From Rusavskia elegans (lineage: Eukaryota; Ascomycota; Lecanoromycetes; Teloschistales; Teloschistaceae), in assembly GCA_011316305.1 (NCBI GenBank), contig SAUG01000082.1, positions 248,001 to 312,000 of the forward strand: DNA of 64,000 bases. The letters are read 5' to 3'. The notes under the pieces are model-generated. The model was not told where the DNA came from. It searched no databases and worked only from the letters and a program-made list of their open reading frames with translations. The translations under genes were made by a program, and so were the position numbers. Below, piece by piece: positions 37,291-49,760 of this stretch (positions within the stretch are counted from its first letter, which is position 1; every line of letters begins with the position of its first letter).

Positions 37291-37930
37291 ATAAAAATAA
37301 ACTTCGAATATTAGTTAAAGATAAATATATACTATTTTATAATCTAAATAGACGCCCTACTGTTATATTATAAGGGATACAACCTTATTAGACGAAGGCT
37401 CGTAACGAACTTAAAGCGATATATCGTTAACTAGAAACGTCTACTATCTTCTTTACTTAAAACGCCGCCGATATATAGTAAGACGACCTCTAATAGTATC
37501 TTTTCGAAAAAGATAAAGCTAAATACGTTAGTTTAGATAAAATAGAACGGCAGCAAACTATCGTTTAATAGTTTTAAATAAATTTAAAGATTATAGTATA
37601 TTAGTTTACTATTCGCTTCCGTACCTTTTTAATAAAGTTTTATCTACAGTCTTCGGCACTATTCAAGATTACTAGTTTCGATTTAAATAGTAAACTAGAA
37701 GTAACGGCTATATCTATAACTTCTTTTAGCTCGACGGCGTTTTATCATTAATCGTTAGTAAAAATAATTTCCTACTTTACTAGAAGTTAAAGGTTTTCGT
37801 CTTTAATCAAAATTCTGCCGTAGATCTATCGGCTAAATAATCTATAAATATAATTTTCTTTTATCGTTCGAACTCGCTAGCCGAGCTCGCCTAGATTTTA
37901 AATAGATATTAACGATATACTAGATATATT

Positions 37931-38840
37931 TAGTTAATTTGTTTTGGTTTTGGTATCCGGTGAACCAGTGATTCGATGAATAAATCAAGCGTTGGTACTC
38001 CAGTATTGAATACACGGTAGCAGAACTTGTACCCAAGTTTAATTAACGTAAATAACGATTCTTTCTATAGAATTTTAATTTAAATTTGCTCAGCAATATA
38101 ACGTATCCTTCTACCGATAACTTAATATAGAAATTTTTATAGATAAATATACCTCGCAGTTATCGCTTCTTCTTTTTTTACTAGTAATATAAGCCTAAAA
38201 CCCTTTAGGTACGTATATACTCCCGCAATAGCTATAGTTGCAAGCTAAATCAGACGGTAGTATATCTGTAATAACTATATCTACCCGCGCGGTCGTCGAC
38301 TAGCTTATTATAGCTAGAGTAACCTATTTCGACTTTAATCTAAATCTCCTTTTTACTACCTTTAAAACGTATTTTCCGACCTTTCTATCCTTTTTTAATC
38401 TAATCGACCGGGTAAAGCTTCTAGCCGTAATAGCCAGCGTACTGCCTAGCGACTCTTTTAAAGCCAAGTAGACTAAAGAGTACTTTAACAGTTTAGCGGA
38501 ACGTTTAGATACGGATTATATAATAAATACGGCTGAGACGACAACTATAGATAATTGCTTTATATTATAGCAGGTAGATATAGCGGAAATATTAGATATT
38601 TATAATTATTTATAACGTCGAAGAAGGAATAGTAGAGGATTCGTAATCGCGAATAAAGAAGGAAATATTTAAATAGAAGTAATTAACTGCGCTGTAAATC
38701 TTTTCTGACAAATATACCTTTGGCTGTAAAAATTTCTTTATACGTAAAATACAACAATCGTTGCCGTATATAACGTTGATGAAATATATATATATATATA
38801 AAATCTCAATATAATTCCAGATAGGAGCTTTCCAGGGAGG
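37931..38840 (+). repeat. Repeat R1, copy 3, inside the Helitron
   Basis: About 910 bp, the best-preserved copy at its 5' end (ggtatccggtgaaccagtg). Flanks share a 13-base duplication atactagatatat (37917-37929 and 38841-38853). The frame reads SVLPSDSFKAK, FNSLAERLDTDYIIN, QQVDIAEILDIYN, then Arg-rich RRRRNSRGFVIANKEG. A longer duplication than for LTR elements and a variable 5' start between copies suggest target-primed insertion. Confidence 0.75.
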
Positions 38841-38853
38841 ATACTAGATATAT

Positions 38854-40990
38854 ATCGAACTGTTATAAACGTTTTAATATAATTTTTCAGAAAAACGTCT
38901 ACCGTTTCCGCTTTCTTTTTAAATATATAGACGCTCTACGCCTCGTTTATAGAAAGGATTCCAAGTATAAAACCTTCTAGCCGATACGAAATAATAGCTA
39001 TATATATAAATATAGTCCCGTCGTTACTATAGTCTAGCTCGTAAATACCGATATCTTTCTATATATATATCTAGGAGCAGTAATTAATAATTTAGCTAAA
39101 TACTACTTAAAGACTAAAAAGAAATCCGTTAAACTCGACGATTTAATAATAGAAAACTTATCCGCGATTATTTTTATATTAACTAGTAGTTTCCCTAATC
39201 CGTAAAGTATTAAATAAACTTATCGGCAAACGTAACTAATCAGCCTAAAAAATCTATTATTAATTAATTAGGAATAATATTCGGGATTTAAGTCGTATAT
39301 ATTACTTTCAGAATCTAAAGCCTTTAGAACGGCGTAGTCGATAACTAGATTTAGATATTCTAGATAATAGTTTTAAGATAATCGCTTTAGAGAACTACTA
39401 TAATAGAGACAAGGCTATAAAAAACGTTTTATTACTCTAGTATATACGGGATTAGATTAAATGGAAATCCGAATAGCGTATACGGCCTCGACCTACTATA
39501 GTTTCCTTTTTTCTTCGCTATAATTCTAACTTCGATTAGTAATAGTCTAATTTCTATAGAGTTAAACTAATATTAAACTATTTTTCCGAAATCTAATCTT
39601 CGATATCTTCCGATTCGTCGATATAATCAAGTATAGTTTTTTGGTAGAGGCCTACTAATACTATAAAATAGAATACAACGATGATAATATACTAGATATC
39701 AAGTTTTTTTTTAAAGATAACTTCGAGGATAATAGATTAGAATCTAGCGATAACGATGTAGAAAATAATCGTATAAAGGATTCTAATAAGATTATAGCTA
39801 GACGTAAATCTAATCGAGACGGGATTAATATATCTATACTATTTTACCTTGGCGAACGTCTAGATAGCAGAGATTTTAACTAACTTAGTAATAACGACGG
39901 GTTTACGATTTCTCTCGTTCGAGCTAACCTTATTCGCTTTAAAGAAGATACGATATTATAGTATTAAATTTAACCTAAGACGGCAGCTTCTACTATCGAT
40001 AGATATAGTACCGAAAATCTTAATTTCTAGTAATACGAGGTTTTTATAAAGATAATTTAAAGCTATTTCGATCCTAATAGACCGCAGTTATTACTTTACC
40101 TAGACGGCGAGACCGGTATCGGGAAGTCGAAGGTTATTAATATTATTACGGTATATCTAAAGATTTTATACTATCTATATAATAAACTTTCCGAATAGTA
40201 TTCTATTTATCGTATATCTTCTATAGATATAGCTGTTTATCTAATTAACGGTATAACTTTCTATTAGCTATTTAAATTCTCTGTTAATAAACCTTTTATT
40301 TCTTTCGTAGCTAATTAAATTAACGAAGCCTAGTTCCAGTTAAAATAGTATGGTATTATTTTTATTATTAATATAAAGCTTATAATTAGCTTTAAATAAC
40401 TTTACTTTATCGACCAGCGACTTCGGCAGATTAAATGTAAACTTAACGAATACTTTAGCGATATAAATATCCTGCTAGAAAGCGACTTTATTTAATTAGC
40501 TCTAGATATAAACGCTTCGATATATTCTCTAGAATAGTTTAACTTTAAACCGGAGGTAATCGTAGATAAAAACGCCTATAACGCTTTTACGAAGATAATA
40601 TTTCTTAATAAGAATATACGTATTTGGGAAACTATTCTAGAAATTTAATAGTTCCGCTGCGTATTAGATCAGTTCCGGAATAGTTTTATAGTAATCGAAA
40701 ACTAGGAGTACGTTTAAAATCTAATCTTCCGGCCAAAGATTACGCGAGCTTCTATAATACTTTATATTTATATTTTACTTAAAAGGCCGTTCGTAGATAT
40801 AATAAAAGCCGGCTACGAAATTTCGCTAGATTTATTATTAAAATCTATATAGTTTTTCTATAGTATATTATTTATAGTTTCGTTAAACTTTAACCGACGC
40901 GAATATTCGAAGCCAGCCAAATAAGAAAGATAAAGGCTATAATTTAAATTAGGCGATAGAAGAAAAAGAATTTTAGAATTCTATAGAACT
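38854..40990 (+). pseudogene. Helitron Rep-helicase, C-terminal half (PIF1-like helicase)
   Basis: Continues the Helitron frame after R1. First comes the connector with YLGAVINNLAKYYLKTKKKS (about 39065-39125), corresponding to the AVxxYIAKYxSKxEKKS motif. The helicase follows: LLLYLDGETGIGKSKVIN with Walker A GETGIGKS at 40103-40129, a region where DE(K/R)S is mutated to NIKL, then KQLYFIDQRLRQIK (40391-40434), a hallmark of Helitron helicases. Later helicase blocks to about 40990 are weak. Walker A Lys and Ser are intact, but TAG/TAA stops interrupt every 30-60 codons. Confidence 0.75.
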
Positions 40991-41413
40991 TTATATTACT
41001 AACTAATAGAATAAAAATAGAGTAGATGTTACGTTGTTTTAAAAACTACTAGAATTCGTTATATATATAATAGTTTAGATCGTTATTATATAGCCTCGTT
41101 GGGTGAGATTAATTACTAATATAAATCGATATCTATAGGATTTTTAAAGATAAAAGTAAAATAAGTTTATTGATTCTTGAATAGTAGAATACTATATCAA
41201 AGATAATTTAAATTATAAAATTTATCGAATTTTATAACTATAAATAATATAGTATACTTTTTTATAGAAGAGATCGTCGTGTCTAATTTTTTACTAGCTA
41301 TATTTTTATCTTGTTAGTTAATCTATATTATCTATCTCTTACTACTATTAGCTATTTTCGTAGTCCGAGATTAGTTTTACTAGCTATTTATTGAATATTA
41401 GATATAGATTATA

Positions 41414-42010
41414 GAAGAATTAATTTTTATATTACTTATATTAGAAAATTTATTCGTAAAAGGATATATATATAATATTTTAAAAGCGGTTAAATCCTGT
41501 AGCTCCGTATTTAATAGATATTGTTAAATATTCGAACCTCGATAGATATTTTTAAAGGCTTAAATAATTTCCGCTAAATTTCGTATTTTATCTAGAAAGT
41601 TCTATAGCTAAATAAATTCTAAATACTTATACAGCTGGGAATATTATACGGAAGATAACTATTAGATATCTTGTAGTTTTTATTAAAAGTCGTTAAGTTA
41701 TTCTAGTTTCTATAAAATCTTTTCGGATGATATCATTTATAATATTTCGGAAAAATCTATTGAAAGAAAACTATATTCTTTATATAGAGGATTTAATAGA
41801 ATTAGATCTATTTTATCTCGAGGAAATGTTTCGTGATTATCTTTACTATATACTAGCTATATTTATATATATTGAATTTCCGAAAAGAAATTCGATAATA
41901 TAGTAAAATACTTAAAATAGAATTGATTTCTTAAATTTTTATCTATTTCGCTAGTATGCCTAGCTGCTACGACAAAATACTAAAGCGTAACTATTCGATT
42001 TCGAATAAAA
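41414..42010 (+). pseudogene. Unrecognised coding-like frame
   Basis: About 200 codons in one frame with stops mainly TAA/TAG plus three TGA. Blocks include LENLFVKGYIYNILKAVKS, YKIFSDDIIYNISEKSIER and KLYSLYRGFNRIRSILSR. The hydrophobic/charged alternation suggests an alpha-helical protein. No start, no catalytic motif and no family known to me; a weathered host gene or the cargo of an element are both possible. Confidence 0.35.
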
Positions 42011-42397
42011 TAAAAAGAGAACGTAAATTTAATAAAGTAATTAAAATAGTGGAAATAGTTATAGTAGCTTTTTAGTCTGTTTAATACAAATCAGCTTTAG
42101 CTTTTTAAAAAAGTTTTATAATATTCTACTTTTTAGATAACTAATTACCAGTTATACTATTACAGAAAATCTAGCGAATATAGTACTACTATATATTAAA
42201 TAATAAAAAAATCAATCGATAAAAGTTATAATTACAGATAATAGAGCTAATAGATTAGAAATATATATTTTCGTTTATCTTTCAAAGTTATATAGTAATT
42301 TAGAGAATCGATATTCTAAAATAAACTACTAGTAAAACTAATATAGATATAAACGTAGAATAATCTATATAGAGAAGCAATTAGCGCTAATCTAGAT

Positions 42398-42610
42398 AAA
42401 CTAACGTTCTACGAAATAATTCCGGAGATTTTTAAATATCTTTTCTATAAACTATACGCCTATCTTTTCTACAGCCTTCTAGAACTATAAGACGACGATA
42501 TAGGATTAGATAGAATTATTATTACTTATCGTATATTTAGTAAACTGTATTAGATTTTTATATATCCTGCTAGTTCGAAAAGATTGTTTAATACTATTTA
42601 TATTATTTCT
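42398..42610 (+). pseudogene. Unrecognised coding-like frame
   Basis: About 70 codons: LTFYEIIPEIFKYLFYKL, then LLEL followed by DDDIGLDRIIITYRIF and PASSKRLFNTIYII, interrupted by TAA and TAG only. It could be the C-terminal part of the frame at 41414-42010. No domain recognised. Confidence 0.3.
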
Positions 42611-43014
42611 AATTCAAAATATAATTATATCAATTTAGATAGAACTGAAATTTTACTATAGCAATTTTAATAGATTTATAATTTCCTATATATTCAAACC
42701 AAATTATTTTAATGGTATATATTTATAGTATAATATAAAGCCAACACGCTATAATATCTCTTTTCTATAAAATTGAAATTAATTTTTCTATCTATCTATT
42801 TTATCTATAGTAGATTATAACAATTTATATCTATCTATATCTGGACTATAGATAGTTTACTCGCTCGAGTTTAAATTGTATTCTGGCTAGCTCTATTATA
42901 ATTTAGCGTAAAAATAGCTAAAATCTATAAAATAGTACGGTTTATATAGATTCTACTACTATACGTATAAAAATATTATCAAATTTATAAATTTTCAAGA
43001 TATAACTTATATTT

Positions 43015-43939
43015 AGTTAATTTGTTTTGATTTTCGTACCCGGTAAACCAGTGGTTCGATAAGCAAATTAAACGTTAGTATATCAGTATTAAATATACGG
43101 TAGTAGAATTTTTATCCTAGTTTAATTAACGTAAATAACAGTTCTTTCTATATAATTTAAATTTAAACTTATTTAGTAATATAACGTATCCTTCTATCGA
43201 TAATTAAACGTAGAAATTTTTACAGATAAATTTACCTCGTAGTTATCGCTTCATTTTCTTTTACTAGTAATATAAGCTTTATAATATCCAAAACCTTTTA
43301 CGTACGAATATATTCTCGTAATAGCTATACTGCAGCTAAACTAGATAGTAATATCTTTCTATATCAGTAATAACTATATCTACCTGCGCGTTTTTCGATT
43401 ATCTTATTATAGCTAGAGTAACCTATTTCGACTTTTATCTAAATTTCCTTTTTATCGCCTTTAAAATATATTATCGGACCTTCCTAGCTTCTTTTAGCTT
43501 AATCGACTAGGAAATACTTCTAGCTGTAGTAGCTAACGTATTATCTAGCGATTCTTTTAAAGCTAAATAGATTAAAGAATATTTTAATAATTTAACGAAA
43601 TGTTTGGATACAGGTTATATAATAGGTACAGCCGAAGCGACGACTATAAATAATTACTTCGCAGTATAGTAGATAGATATACCGGAAATATTAGATACTT
43701 ATAATTATTTTTAATATCGAAAAAGAAATAGTAAAAGATTCGTAATAGCGAATAAAAAAGGGAATGGTTAAATAAAAGTAATTAATTACGCTGTAAATCT
43801 TGTCTAACGAACTGTATATCTTTAGCTATAACAATTTCTTTATACGTAAATATAATAATCGTTATCGTATATTTTATTAATAATGTATATATATATATAT
43901 AAATTCTATATAACTCTTGATAGATACTTCTTACAGAAG
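43015..43939 (+). repeat. Repeat R1, copy 4
   Basis: 925 bp, agttaatttgttttgatttt to a degraded ttgatagatacttcttacag. Flanks share aagatata (about 42998-43005 and from 43938). The 5' motif here reads ccagtggttcgataagc. The inner frame is more RIP-damaged than in copy 3. Confidence 0.7.
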
Positions 43940-44759
43940 ATATATTTTTTATTATATATATTGATAAAAACTTAATAGCTAGTACGTACGTTAAATCTAC
44001 TATAATATACGTACGGAATATTTTAAACTATAGAAATTTCAATAGTCCGCCGGATATATCGAATATAAACAACGTTATTTAAAGCTAATAGATAAACGGA
44101 TATCTCTTTTAACTAATATAACAGAGATAAAGAAATATTAAAAATCGATAGTAAAAAGATAGTAAATTATCAAATTAAAATATAATCTCTAAAGTTTTTT
44201 ATTAATCTCTAGCAGATTTTAAATATCTTCTAAAATTGAATTAACTATAGAGTTTCTATTTTAGTATAAATTTAAAGGTTTATATTTATATATCGTATTT
44301 CGTTAAAACAAAAGTTAAATTATCTATCTCTATCAATATTTAAATTTTTTCTAATAATACTAACAGAATAAAATCTATCTTAATTTTATCGAAAACTAGA
44401 TTAGAAATAAGTTATAGCTTCGAAATTATATAGCTAGAAGCTATATCTACAGATATAGAATCTTAAAACTAGAAATCTATAGATACTATAAAGTAATAAA
44501 ATCTAAATAAATAAAATACGGATACTATCTAGCTATAGAATATAATAACGAATAGACTATAAAGTCGAGACATCTACTATAAAGATTCCAAGAAAATCTC
44601 TAAAATATAAAAAATTTAAAAACAAATAGTCTATATTTAGTAAATTTATTCTATTATATTAGAAAACTATTCTAGTTTAAAAGTCGATAGATATAGATTT
44701 TAATCGCCGGCTGGTCTCTAGTATACTAAAGATAGCCATTTATAATTCTATAGCGTTGA
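43940..44759. other. Low-copy DNA, contains an R2 segment
   Basis: No complete gene. Positions about 44030-44175 (plus strand, ccgccggatatatcgaatat onward) are a RIP-worn counterpart of the R2 frame at 33816-34022, now with frame shifts and stops. The rest is AT-rich without recognisable signals. Confidence 0.45.
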
Positions 44760-44943
44760 AAAGATACGTTATATCGCTGAACAAATTTGAATTAAAATTT
44801 TAAAAAACTGTTATTTACGTTAACTAAACTAGAATACAAGTTCTACTACTATAAATTCAATACTAATATACCAGCGGTTAATTAGTTTATCGAACCACTG
44901 GTTTATCGAATATAAAAACCAAAATCAAAAGTTAACCAAATAA
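44760..44943 (-). repeat. Repeat R1, copy 5 (5' fragment, inverted)
   Basis: On the minus strand it starts with a gttaacttttgattttggt block, has aaaccagtggttcgataaac, and stops after a gcgatataacgtatc block. Only the first 185 bases of R1 are present; no 3' part follows, so it is deleted or truncated at the 3' side. Confidence 0.65.
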
Positions 44944-45023
44944 ATAATTCTAAAAAAATTGCTAGATATATTTTAAATAGAATACTAGGTACAATATAAT
45001 CGAAGTTCAGTCTATATACTACT

Positions 45024-45476
45024 TACATTGGCTATTTTGATACGGGTTCCCGTGGATACTACGGGAATTTATATCGAGTCTTAACGGGTCGATTAAATCG
45101 ACTCGTTAAACGTTTTAGATCGAATCGAACTCGAGAATCCGATAGAAATCCGCCAAATTTTATTAAAAGCTATATATTATATATACTATTATATTAATTC
45201 TTTTATATCAAAAATATTTTAAAGTAATATATTCTTTTTATTTTGAAAAATTGTTAACTAGCGTGGTTTAATTTTTACTAATTAGTTTATAAAATTAGTA
45301 TAACTTTTATACTATATTTGTTTAAAATAAAAAAACTTATAAGTACTTTATATTGAATTAAATTATTAATTAGTCCGCGCAAATCTATTAGATTAGTATT
45401 TAAAAAAGTCCAAACCGATTCGGATCGAGTCGGTTTTACTAATTCGGATTCGAAATCCAATCCGACAGCCAGTCTA
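45024..45476 (-). mobile_element. hAT MITE, type 1 (inverted)
   Basis: 453 bp from a degraded left end tacattggctattttgatacgg to ccgacagccagtcta. Flanks atactact and atactata agree at six of eight bases. Same orientation as 31790-32200. Confidence 0.75.
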
Positions 45477-45881
45477 ATACTATATTAAATAGTGGTTAGT
45501 AGTATTTATTTATAGAAAGCAGCCGCTAATAATTTTAAATAAACGGTCTATTACCTTTTAAAAAAAATTCTAAAAATTGAAAAATCGAAATTTAACTCTA
45601 TATTTACTTTTTTTAAAGCTAATATTTATATCTTTATTTATCTACTAACTTCTATCCAATCTATATACTAGCTAGTTCGATGAAATCCAAGTAAAACACT
45701 ATTAGATTTGATGTAAAAGAATTATAAAATAGCTTTATCGCTGTTATTTAATATAAAAATATCTATACTTTTACTATCGACTTTATATATACTTTACCGG
45801 ATATCTATAATGTCGAAAGAACTAGTAAAATACAAAATATCGGAGTTACAATAATAATAGATAAAATAAATCGAGAATATA

Positions 45882-46041
45882 TAGACTGGCCACTTCGAAC
45901 CAAAATGGCGACCCGACTTCGCGATAAACGTGGCTATTGCGTCTAAATTACTAGTTAAAGTTAGTCTCCTTCCGAATACAGTTAGAATCTCGAACCCGAG
46001 ATACGAATCCGAGTTCGAAACTCGACAAAACGGCCAATCTA
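45882..46041 (+). mobile_element. Short hAT MITE (160 bp) that escaped RIP
   Basis: Ends tagactggccacttcg and acggccaatcta, with a perfect 8-bp duplication agaatata at 45874-45881 and 46042-46049. Unlike its surroundings it keeps normal CA/TG (aaaatggcgacccgac, aatacagttagaatc). It shares termini but little interior with the longer MITEs. At 160 bp it is below the length normally needed for recognition by RIP in Neurospora, which may explain its condition. Confidence 0.85.
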
Positions 46042-46049
46042 AGAATATA

Positions 46050-47847
46050 GTTTTTTACAGGCGTTTAATTTCTTTTCCGATAGCGTGGACAGTAGTTTAG
46101 AAACTCTATTAAATATAGATCTATTATCTATATAATTCGAATTCGAAATATAAAAAGTAGTACTAAAAGAAAATATTAATTAATATATTGCTTTTCCAAA
46201 TATAGATTTCGACGGAATTATAGATATCTTTTATTAGATTAATTAGAAAAAATAAAGCTTTCGTCTACGAATATATATACTTTTTAGAATAAATAATATA
46301 GTCGAGCTATTAGACCGCTTTATTAAATTAAAAGTTATTGATCTCGGCCTACTATATTAAAATAAAAATATTTTAAATCGCTTTTAATAATATAATGTAA
46401 TAATTTCCTTAAATATTAAAATTATATTTTTGAAAATATAGATATAGCTAGAAAACTATTTAGTATTATCATACGCTAACTTCGTTATTAATATAAATGA
46501 CGATCTAGAATCGATAAATAAATCTAGTAAAAGCGGATTCGAGACGGTTAATCGAATATAAAATAAATTATAACGTAAATTATATATACGAAATGTTATT
46601 AAATATAAAGTTACTTTTAGAGATAATATTAAAGTTTTAAAGTTTTTTAACAATAAAATTAACTATTTAAAATAGCTGAAATACTATTATTTTATTAGAG
46701 ATATCGACTTTTATACCGATCCTAATTTTATTAATATTAGAATTGATTATCGATTCGGATCTTCTAATAATTATAAATTAAAAGTTTTTCTACGTTGAAG
46801 AATATAATTATATTCAAAAAGCTTTTCGATATCTTTATATCGCGTTTATATATCTATAACGTTAAAATTTTCGTTTTATAAATATTCATTCGTAGAATAC
46901 TCTAGTTAAATAACGGAAGATCAATATTATAGATTTTAAAAATACCCGAAACCAAAAGATATTAGATTGAATTATAACGATTAGTAATATTGAATCGATA
47001 TTCAAATTATACATTATACTCGAAGTAATAATATTAGAAACTAGAAATGCATGTTTCAATATAAGGTTTTTATAATATATAAACGTTAATATAATTATAT
47101 ATTATATATAAAACAAACGTCTATAATACAATTATTTTATATATTTTATAACGGTATTAAAAGGCGAGATATCATTATCGAAGCTAGTATATTTTCGAAT
47201 TAATAGTATTTTAGGCGAGTATCTTTAGATTAATTAATCGAGATTTTAGAAATAATTGAAAAGACTAGAATTAACTAAAAAATATCTATTTTTGGAATAA
47301 ATTAAAAATTTAATTTCAATCTAATCTAATATTTATCTAAAACTAAAATAGTTTATTTTTCGATTACTAATAGCTTATTATAAAAGAGATTATCATAGAC
47401 TATATTACGATAGAAGAGAAAAGAAAACGATATCTGCTAAATTTAGAGATAGAGAGCTAGATAATGATTCGAGTTATAAAAATCTTTCGATACTTAATAT
47501 TTATTATTTTATTATCTAACTATTTTCAATAAATATATTCGATATCGAAACGAATATAAAGAAAACTCTAAATCTAGCTATTTTAGAAAGATATTTCGTT
47601 CCCGCTTCTTATATCTAGAATATAAAATCGATTAAATAATAGCTTTATAGAACGTCTCGTCTACGTAATCGATATTTTGAAATTTTTACTATTTATTATA
47701 CCGCTATAGGTAGTTATAAAAAGATAATCAAGATTTTAATTCGATTCAAATATAATTTAAATCTATAAAAATATAGTTATATTCTATTTCCTTTAATAAT
47801 ATATTTAATCTATAAAAAATATACTAAATTTTGAAAAAAAAACTAGA
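46050..47847. other. Low-copy DNA with one coding-like frame
   Basis: AT-rich, moderately RIP-mutated. No repeats shared with the rest of the window. Apart from the frame at 47366-47765 nothing can be supported. Confidence 0.4.
47366..47765 (+). pseudogene. Unrecognised coding-like frame
   Basis: About 133 codons in one frame with only four stops, all TAA/TAG. Blocks: LIAYYKRDYHRLYYDRREKK, RDRELDNDSSYKNLS, LNLAILERYFVPASYI, LYRTSRLRNRYFEIF. The clean frame and protein-like composition indicate a former gene on the plus strand, perhaps beginning well upstream. Family unknown to me. Confidence 0.4.
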
Positions 47848-48281
47848 ACTATAATTAGACTAGCTATTTCGATACGAATACCTATCGGTATTCGGAAATC
47901 TAACTTGAATTTTAGCGAATCGGTTCGATCTAACCCGCTAAAAAGTCGATATCGGTTCGAATCTAGAAATTCGATTATAATTCGATCCGATCTACTAAAC
48001 CTGCTATATATAATATAAATTAATAATTAATAAATTAGTTGATTAAATATCAAGATAATATATTTAGATAAGATATTTAGATAATATATTTAATCTAACT
48101 AGAATCTTTCAAACTAATATAATTAATTAACTAGAGTTGTTTTAGATAAATAGATTTAATTTTTATACTATTTTTATATAAGTTATATAGATTTATTAAT
48201 ACTTTCGAATTATATCGGATTATAAATTAGGAACTAAAAATCTATCGGTTTAGTATTTAGAAAAGTCGAAACCGATTCGGG

Positions 48282-48772
48282 TATTATAAGTACAGGCGGC
48301 GTACCTTCGGGAACGCGGTAGTATTTAGTACAGCGCTGGATTTTCTATTACGTCTCGACAGGCAGGGATATACAGGACGGTCTTGGTATTAATACTAAGG
48401 AATATCTTAGTAGTTTTAGTAAATATATATCCTAAATACTATAATCTTAGTAGTATTAGTAGATAAATACTATAAATATCTTAATTTTAGTAGTTTTAGT
48501 AAATAAGTACCTTAAAATAGAGCTATCCTAGTTACTTTAGTTAATAAATAATCTAAATAGAGGAGGATTTTATTTATCTATATAGATTTTAAACTCGACG
48601 CCTTTATAGCTCGTATTTAATTTATTAGTTATCGCTATATACTACTCTAGTAAATAACTAAACTATTTTTATATTAATTTAAGTAATTACCTGTTATACC
48701 TCCGTTTATAGATATATTAATAAGTCTAACCTAATTTTAGAGATATTAAATCTCCCCGATAGCCCTATAATA
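48282..48772 (+). repeat. LTR of Gypsy family 2 (5' LTR)
   Basis: 491 bp, tattataagtacaggcggcg to gatagccctataata; intact ends tgttataag..ctataaca are seen in the solo LTR at 26686-27160. Confidence 0.9.
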
Positions 48773-48829
48773 CTTTAAATACCTTTAGGATATCTATCGC
48801 AGGTTAACGTAAAATCTCTACCCTAAATA

Positions 48830-49760
48830 ACTCTAGTAATACAGCTAAACCGTCCGAATCTAAAGGAAAGGAAGTCTAAATAAAAGACGATAGTAAAGAT
48901 AAAATTCCTTCTACTAACTATAGCTCTCGTAGTACTAGAATTGATTAACCCGATAAATACTATAGAGATTATAATAAATTAGAAGATTAACTTATATAAT
49001 TAAATATATACTTCGTATTCTATTTTATACCCGAAAAGAAGAAGACTCTCTTTACTATATTCTATCTTCGAGGATAAACCTAGTATTAGATAAAACCTAT
49101 TCTTTAATAATATATAGATAATAACGAAGATAACGAACGTATCTTTATATAATTTATAAAGTTTAAAAAAGCTATTTACAAGATCTTTAGGCCTTCTAAT
49201 AAAATCTAAATAACTAAATACCTTATTTAATACCTTTAGTAGAAAAATATAGTATCGAACTATACTATATAATTTAAGGAATAGATACTACTAATAGAGT
49301 AAAATAATAACGCCCTATATATAATATTTAGATAAGGATTTAAAGAATAAATAAAAAACGAACTAATATATAATAGTCGAGTATATAATATACTAGATAA
49401 TCTAATTAAAATATCTATCGACTTTAATAATAAACTATATAAGAAAGATATAGAAAAACGCTATAATAATAGATCGCGAAGTAATATAAGACGTTATTTA
49501 GGATAGCCCTACAGAAGATAGTACTAGAATAAAAAATAGTTCGGAGAAAGCTACTACAGATCTATACCGATAGAACTAGATTCTATATAAAAGTAATATA
49601 AAGGTAAAAACCCTAGAAATAATAAAGAAAATAAGAATTCTAAGACGTACTATAATTATAGTAAACCAGGCTATTTCGTAAGAGAGTATCAATTAAATAA
49701 GATATAATAACGACAGCTTAACGCTACGCTAAGAAAAAATTCTAAAGATTAGTAAAAAGT
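48830..49760 (+). pseudogene. Gag of Gypsy family 2
   Basis: Capsid-like frame following the 5' LTR, ending in a zinc knuckle YYNYSKPGYFVREY at about 49651-49692, in which the CCHC residues have become Tyr. Stops are TAG/TAA. The nucleic-acid-binding role of the knuckle is known for Gag proteins; here it is destroyed. Confidence 0.7.

Larger units (their letters stand above)
34480..41000 (+). mobile_element. Helitron (Rep-helicase rolling-circle transposon), interrupted
   Basis: A plus-strand coding relic has the fungal Helitron order: an N-terminal region, the Helitron N/Rep domain (to about 36810), a linker, and a PIF1-like helicase with a Walker A motif at 40103-40129. Interruptions are a MITE (36826-37290, duplication ataaaaat) and R1 (37931-38840, duplication atactagatatat). 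Helitrons make no target duplication and end in 5' TC and 3' CTRR, and with one copy I cannot fix either end. The limits given are those of coding similarity. Confidence 0.75.
41000..43014. other. Low-copy DNA with orphan coding-like frames
   Basis: A 2 kb stretch after the Helitron without repeats found elsewhere here. CA/TG is partly kept. Two clean plus-strand frames are listed separately; they may be pieces of one gene. No RNA gene or terminus of the Helitron could be identified. Confidence 0.4.

Noticed and set aside
46456..46653. Open minus-strand frame of 65 codons
   Set aside because: Leu/Ile-rich, unsupported by neighbouring sequence, likely chance.
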